Shown: piece by piece, positions 60,648-64,000 of the stretch | Layout of the letters: each line of letters opens with the position of its first letter | Numbering within the stretch: position 1 is the first letter of the stretch | Assembly (NCBI RefSeq): GCF_003058165.1 | Contig: NZ_QBUC01000005.1 | Span: 62,001-126,000, forward strand | Source of the DNA: Paenisporosarcina sp. OV554 | GTDB taxonomy: Bacteria > Bacillota > Bacilli > Bacillales_A > Planococcaceae | Reading direction: 5' to 3' | DNA length: 64,000 nucleotides | Program-made: the position numbers and the translations under genes | Notes under the pieces: generated by a model | The model's database searches: none | Seen by the model: only the letters and a program-made list of their open reading frames with translations | Told to the model about the DNA's origin: nothing

Positions 60648-60865
60648 CCATCCATTCAATTTAACTTTTTGTCCATTCATATATTTTTCATCAAACATAC
60701 TCAACTTTCCCACAACTTAAAATAGATTTGCGACCATTTATAGGTTTTCATCCATTCAAATCGACTTTTCATCCACTCATACTGTGTTTTCATCCATTCA
60801 AATCAACTTTCCATCCACTCACGATGTGTTTCATCCATTCAAATCATCTTTCCAACCATTCAGCG
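60648..60865. repeat. 21-nt tandem repeat, locus 3 (about eleven units)
   Basis: CATCCAyTCA cores start at 60652, 60673, (degenerate units), 60752, 60773, 60794, 60815, 60835 and 60856, almost all 21 nt apart. Core TTTTCATCCAyTCA (14 nt) alternates with about 7 variable nt. It is the reverse-complement of the locus 2 core. Fills the 60.62-60.95 kb gap. Confidence 0.85.
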
Positions 60866-60952
60866 ATTTTAGCTCGGACAAACTCATAAGAAATGGAGTC
60901 ATGGTGAATGTGATAAACTATCGTTAAGAAACTTGAAAAGAAGGCGGATTGT

Positions 60953-62116
60953 ATGGAATTCCAAGAAATGCTCGATCAAATAACGGATTTAATCAACAAC
61001 AAACAGTTAATCTCTTCAACAATTAGTCAACCTCGTGCCAAGTCAGATGAAGTAAAACGCGTGCGATTAAAGCCTGTCGAATTAAAAGGAATATACATGA
61101 TTCAGTTTGAATATCAGCATGAACGCGTGTTAAAGCATGAAAATCTCGATTTGTCAGATGTGCCAGAAAAAATTAATCTTCTGCTTCAACAATTTCGACA
61201 AGTCCAGGCAGAATTTGAAGAGGAAAAAATCCAAATTCAACTTTCCAAGAAGTTTAAAGTGCTTTGGAAATCAGAGCGTGTCAATTCTAAAAAAGTAGTC
61301 AACCTTTCTCACAACCGAAAGAAAAACTATTTGCTGGACGAAGATACTTCCTATCCGTTTTTGGTGCGTCTAGGTGTTCAAACTCCTGATGGCAAAGTTA
61401 AAAAGCAAAAGCATGATAAGTTCCGTCAAATCAATCGTTTTGTTGAATTCATAGATGATGCTCTCGACTATCTTCCGAAAGATCGGCCAGTTCGAATTTT
61501 AGATTTCGGGTCCGGGAAATCCTATTTAACATTCGCGCTATATCATTATCTGCATATTGAAAAAGGGCTAGATATTCGCGTCACAGGGCTCGATTTAAAA
61601 AAAGAAGTTATTGAAGAATGCCAACAAATCGCGGATGACTTGAATTATGAGCACCTTGAGTTTTTAGTTGGGGATATTAATGACTACAATGAAGAAACAT
61701 CTGTAGATATGGTAGTCACACTCCATGCATGTGATGTTGCAACAGATATGGCACTTGCTCGCGCTGTTAAGTGGGGTGCAAAAGTAATTTTGAGTGTGCC
61801 TTGTTGTCAACATGAGTTAAACACACAACTGAACAGCCCTGCTCTAGAGGTTATGCTTCAGCATGGACTAGTAAAAGAACGTTTTGCTGCTCTTGCGACA
61901 GATTCTATTCGAGCGGAGTTATTGAAACTTGTTGGTTATGAAGCGCAGTTACTCGAATTCATCGATATGGAACATACACCAAAAAACATATTGATACGTG
62001 CTTACTTTACAGGAAAAAAACCTACAACGGATGACATGAATAAATACCGTGTGTTTGTTGATTTCTTACAAGCAAAACCATTTTTAGAAAACGAGTTAAA
62101 AGACTATCTTTCCTAA
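60953..62116 (+). CDS. Class I SAM-dependent methyltransferase (Methyltransf_32-like)
   Basis: A 387-residue protein. The SAM-binding core begins at about residue 180: ILDFGSGKSYLTFALYHYL, then VTGLDLKKEVIEEC, and the distinctive VVTLHACDVATDMAL and VPCCQHELN. These match the Methyltransf_32 type, some members of which modify RNA. The first 170 residues form a separate domain that may bind RNA (lysine-rich KKFKVLWKSER). Target unknown. Confidence 0.82.
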   Translation: MEFQEMLDQITDLINNKQLISSTISQPRAKSDEVKRVRLKPVELKGIYMIQFEYQHERVLKHENLDLSDVPEKINLLLQQFRQVQAEFEEEKIQIQLSKKFKVLWKSERVNSKKVVNLSHNRKKNYLLDEDTSYPFLVRLGVQTPDGKVKKQKHDKFRQINRFVEFIDDALDYLPKDRPVRILDFGSGKSYLTFALYHYLHIEKGLDIRVTGLDLKKEVIEECQQIADDLNYEHLEFLVGDINDYNEETSVDMVVTLHACDVATDMALARAVKWGAKVILSVPCCQHELNTQLNSPALEVMLQHGLVKERFAALATDSIRAELLKLVGYEAQLLEFIDMEHTPKNILIRAYFTGKKPTTDDMNKYRVFVDFLQAKPFLENELKDYLS

Positions 62117-62122
62117 ACCGCA

Positions 62123-62160
62123 AAAAAGGCAATCCTGACCAAAGGATTGCCTTCTGCTTT
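62123..62160. terminator. Bidirectional terminator
   Basis: AAAAAGGCAATCCT / AGGATTGCCTTCTG stem between convergent genes. Confidence 0.78.
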
Positions 62161-62167
62161 ATTTAAA

Positions 62168-62827
62168 TTAAGCTTCTAAAGAAACAGTTAAAAACACATA
62201 CCCTTCATTCTCTCGCACTTCACCAAAGGTAACGGGGACACGAGATGAAAAAATAGGGCCATCTATGACTACTGTATGAAACTCACCATTTTCACCACAT
62301 GAATCGATGCCTAGCGATTCTAACTCATCCATCAATTGTCGTGTAAATATTCGACCTACATATTCTGCCGGCATCATGTTTGTATTGACCACAACGATCA
62401 CCGCTTCGAAACCAACTGCTAACAGGTCTTCTAAAATCGAACGACGTGGTTCCTGCCAAAGTGGATGTATCGGTACAATGCCTGATTTGGCACACGTTTT
62501 TTGAACCCATTCTAAGTGTCCTTCTAAATCAATGTCGCCAAATACTCCATGTGTAATTCCATTTGCTCGACACTCATCCATAGCATCAATAAACTTTGAT
62601 TCATAATCGTCCCAACCTGCTCCACGAATCATTAACGGAATATCCAAACGAGCCGCCTGAGCTTGTACCACTTTTAATGGCAATGCGTGTGACTTTGACA
62701 CTTCTTCATCTTCTTGAAACATCGTTAGCAATCGTTTCGGGGTCATGCCCGACTGGATTGCGCGGTAATAGGCCATGGCCGAATCTTTACCACCACTCCA
62801 TGATGCCACAAACGGTTGATTTTTCAT
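62168..62827 (-). CDS. DUF71/Dph6-type PP-loop ATPase
   Basis: A 219-residue ATP pyrophosphatase-fold protein: PP-loop SWSGGKDSAMAYYR at the N-terminus and GENGEFHT, VVIDGPIF at the C-terminus, the signature of diphthine-ammonia-ligase-like proteins. Bacteria lack diphthamide, so this branch has another, unknown amidation or ligation role. ATG at 62827 has AGGAG 7 nt upstream. Two nt after the upstream P-loop gene; probably one operon. Confidence 0.85.
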   Translation of the reverse strand: MKNQPFVASWSGGKDSAMAYYRAIQSGMTPKRLLTMFQEDEEVSKSHALPLKVVQAQAARLDIPLMIRGAGWDDYESKFIDAMDECRANGITHGVFGDIDLEGHLEWVQKTCAKSGIVPIHPLWQEPRRSILEDLLAVGFEAVIVVVNTNMMPAEYVGRIFTRQLMDELESLGIDSCGENGEFHTVVIDGPIFSSRVPVTFGEVRENEGYVFLTVSLEA

Positions 62828-62829
62828 TT

Positions 62830-63321
62830 TCAAACTCCTAACTCTTTACCATCGCGAATTTCAATCGCATTTTCCGGTGTGTTTTTTAGTATGTTACGGA
62901 CTTGTTTTTTGTATTTCGTTTCATATTGATACGTCCACTTAAACATTCGACTATACATTCGCCAAGTCGGGATATAAGCTACCTGTTCTATGCCTTTCTT
63001 TTGTCGAATAAACCTGCGTGAAATTCTGTAAATACGTACCGGTAAACATGGATGCAGGAAGTAAATTTGATCTGCTTCTTCAAATGTTTTCATCGACCAG
63101 CCGAGATGACTACCTTCAATAATCCATGTTGATTGAAGGAGGATATCGTCCAATATTGCATCACGCTGTTCATCTGAATTCCTTAAGTCCCCTTCAGAAC
63201 CTCTTGACCAGACTACGTCATCTAATGAATACATGTCGATTCCTTTTTGAAGAGCAAGTTTTCGAGCAAGCGTTGTTTTCCCACTACCAACTGAGCCTAC
63301 AATCCGAATTTTATTGGCCAT
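62830..63321 (-). CDS. P-loop kinase-like protein (topology modulation/FlaR-like), paralog
   Basis: A 163-residue protein with Walker A IVGSVGSGKTTLARKLAL, then YSLDDVVWSRGSEGD, WIIEGSHLGW and IYFLHPCLPVRIYRISRRF, the FlaR-like pattern also seen at 40603. Relatives act as putative kinases of unknown target. The ATG at 63321 overlaps the end of the preceding acetyltransferase gene by 11 nt; a TTG upstream is less likely. Coupled to DUF71 downstream. Confidence 0.8.
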   Translation of the reverse strand: MANKIRIVGSVGSGKTTLARKLALQKGIDMYSLDDVVWSRGSEGDLRNSDEQRDAILDDILLQSTWIIEGSHLGWSMKTFEEADQIYFLHPCLPVRIYRISRRFIRQKKGIEQVAYIPTWRMYSRMFKWTYQYETKYKKQVRNILKNTPENAIEIRDGKELGV

Positions 63322-64000
63322 GTGCCCAGGCAATTCGGTTATCAACTTTTCGTATCATGCGAATCATAAACGGTTGATACCCGAGTTTTGGCCAAAAATA
63401 GGAAGCTAAGTGGTTCGGCGTATGCCAATCGGCTAGAGAATAATCGTAACCCAACTCTTTCAACTGAGCATGACTTGCATCTGCAAGTGCTTTCCCTACT
63501 CCACGTCCTCGATATTGAGGATTAGTAGATGCGGCCGGAAGCTCCACTGTTCGTTCAGGTGTATACATATTAGCTGAGGAGTCCGCTTCATAATATACAT
63601 GGAATCCAACTGGAATATCTTCCTGTTCCCCGATCATTACGATAGCTTCGGAATCTTTTGCAAGTGCCGCATAGCCACTTTTTACATCTTCCAGAGACTC
63701 TTTCGTTATTGGATTCCAAGAAGGCGAAGCCGCTTGGTGAATACTGTTCCAACGTGACATCCGTTTTAGCATGTCCGTATCACTTTCTGCTAATCGACGA
63801 ACGCTTAATGTGTTTCTGTCTGCCTCTTTTGCTTTTGGTATATAATTTTGAAGATCAAGTATTGCATATTTTTGTTCGAACCTAAATCCTTGATCTAACC
63901 ATTCGTAAACTAAACGATCATAACCAATTGGAACGTATATAATATGTTGGAAATAGCCACCCGCTATCCATTCTGCACCCGCTTCAGCGTATAATAATCG
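63311..64000 (-). CDS. GNAT-family acetyltransferase (5' end outside window)
   Basis: The reading frame continues to the window edge without a start, so the N-terminus is missing (at least 229 residues are visible). The C-terminal domain has STNPQYRGRGVGKALADASH and HTPNHLASYFWPKLGYQPF, a GNAT core. Upstream text (YVPIGYDRLVYEWLDQGFRF, YAILDL) looks like a second, degenerate GNAT half, giving the same architecture as the gene at 35103. Leads a putative three-gene operon with the P-loop and DUF71 genes. Confidence 0.83.
   Translation of the reverse strand, partial: RLLYAEAGAEWIAGGYFQHIIYVPIGYDRLVYEWLDQGFRFEQKYAILDLQNYIPKAKEADRNTLSVRRLAESDTDMLKRMSRWNSIHQAASPSWNPITKESLEDVKSGYAALAKDSEAIVMIGEQEDIPVGFHVYYEADSSANMYTPERTVELPAASTNPQYRGRGVGKALADASHAQLKELGYDYSLADWHTPNHLASYFWPKLGYQPFMIRMIRKVDNRIAWAHGQ

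Noticed and set aside
60648-60865. CRISPR-like array
   Set aside because: Period is 21 nt with only about 7 variable nt, too short for repeat-spacer units, and no cas genes lie nearby.

Overview
The window is a low-GC Gram-positive chromosome segment. Shine-Dalgarno sites are strong (AGGAGG type), TTG and GTG starts are frequent, and intrinsic terminators are plentiful. NsrR/Hmp, CadC, YodB-like HxlR, VmlR-like ABC-F, YflT, an FMN riboswitch and RibBA all point to Bacillales. Gene content and the 21-nt intergenic repeats suggest a Planococcaceae-type bacterium, but this is an inference and no 16S gene is present. I saw no tRNA, rRNA, CRISPR array or intact transposase.

Layout. 0-6.3 kb: tandem acetyltransferase, cadCA metal efflux, universal stress protein, P1 peptidase and a CrcB fluoride channel pair. 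6.3-15.3 kb: penicillin acylase relic, MurB, then a redox/electrophile-stress block (HxlR regulator, YceI, S66 peptidase, azoreductase, DsbA/FrnE, PpaC, NsrR and flavohemoglobin). 15.3-27 kb: hydrolases, acetyltransferases, an arsRBC operon, AmhX-type amidohydrolase, DUF2254 protein, PfpI protein, 3-methyladenine glycosylase, MazG-like protein, SGNH hydrolase and YitT.

27.07-30.37 kb is an accessory island bounded by imperfect inverted repeats of about 50 bp. It holds a 5'-truncated CopZ-like gene, a TetR relic with operators, a high-GC membrane-protein gene broken by a frameshift, an orphan ORF and a DUF2716 gene, separated by copies of a GTTAGTTnAATAAG repeat.

30.4-42.9 kb: a three-gene Opu-type osmolyte ABC transporter, a VmlR-like ABC-F gene with an attenuator leader, and an operon encoding a Tat substrate, its GMC oxidoreductase partner, TatA and TatC. 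A repeat-rich gap, a P-loop kinase-like gene, a VOC gene and a NiaP-like transporter follow. 43-57 kb: uracil-DNA glycosylase relic, PAP2 phosphatase, SigB-type stress gene, lipoprotein, peptide transporter, ABC exporter, HflX, an acetate symporter pair, PutP and an acyl-CoA ligase. 57-64 kb: FMN riboswitch with ribE-ribBA-ribH (no ribD), phosphatase, methyltransferase, PP-loop ATPase, a second P-loop protein and an acetyltransferase cut by the window end.

The most unusual signals are the inverted-repeat island with its foreign, frameshifted gene; 21-nt-period intergenic tandem repeats at three loci; a hairpin-plus-tail repeat shared between 20.3 and 40.3 kb; the VmlR leader; and the co-operonic Tat translocase and cargo.
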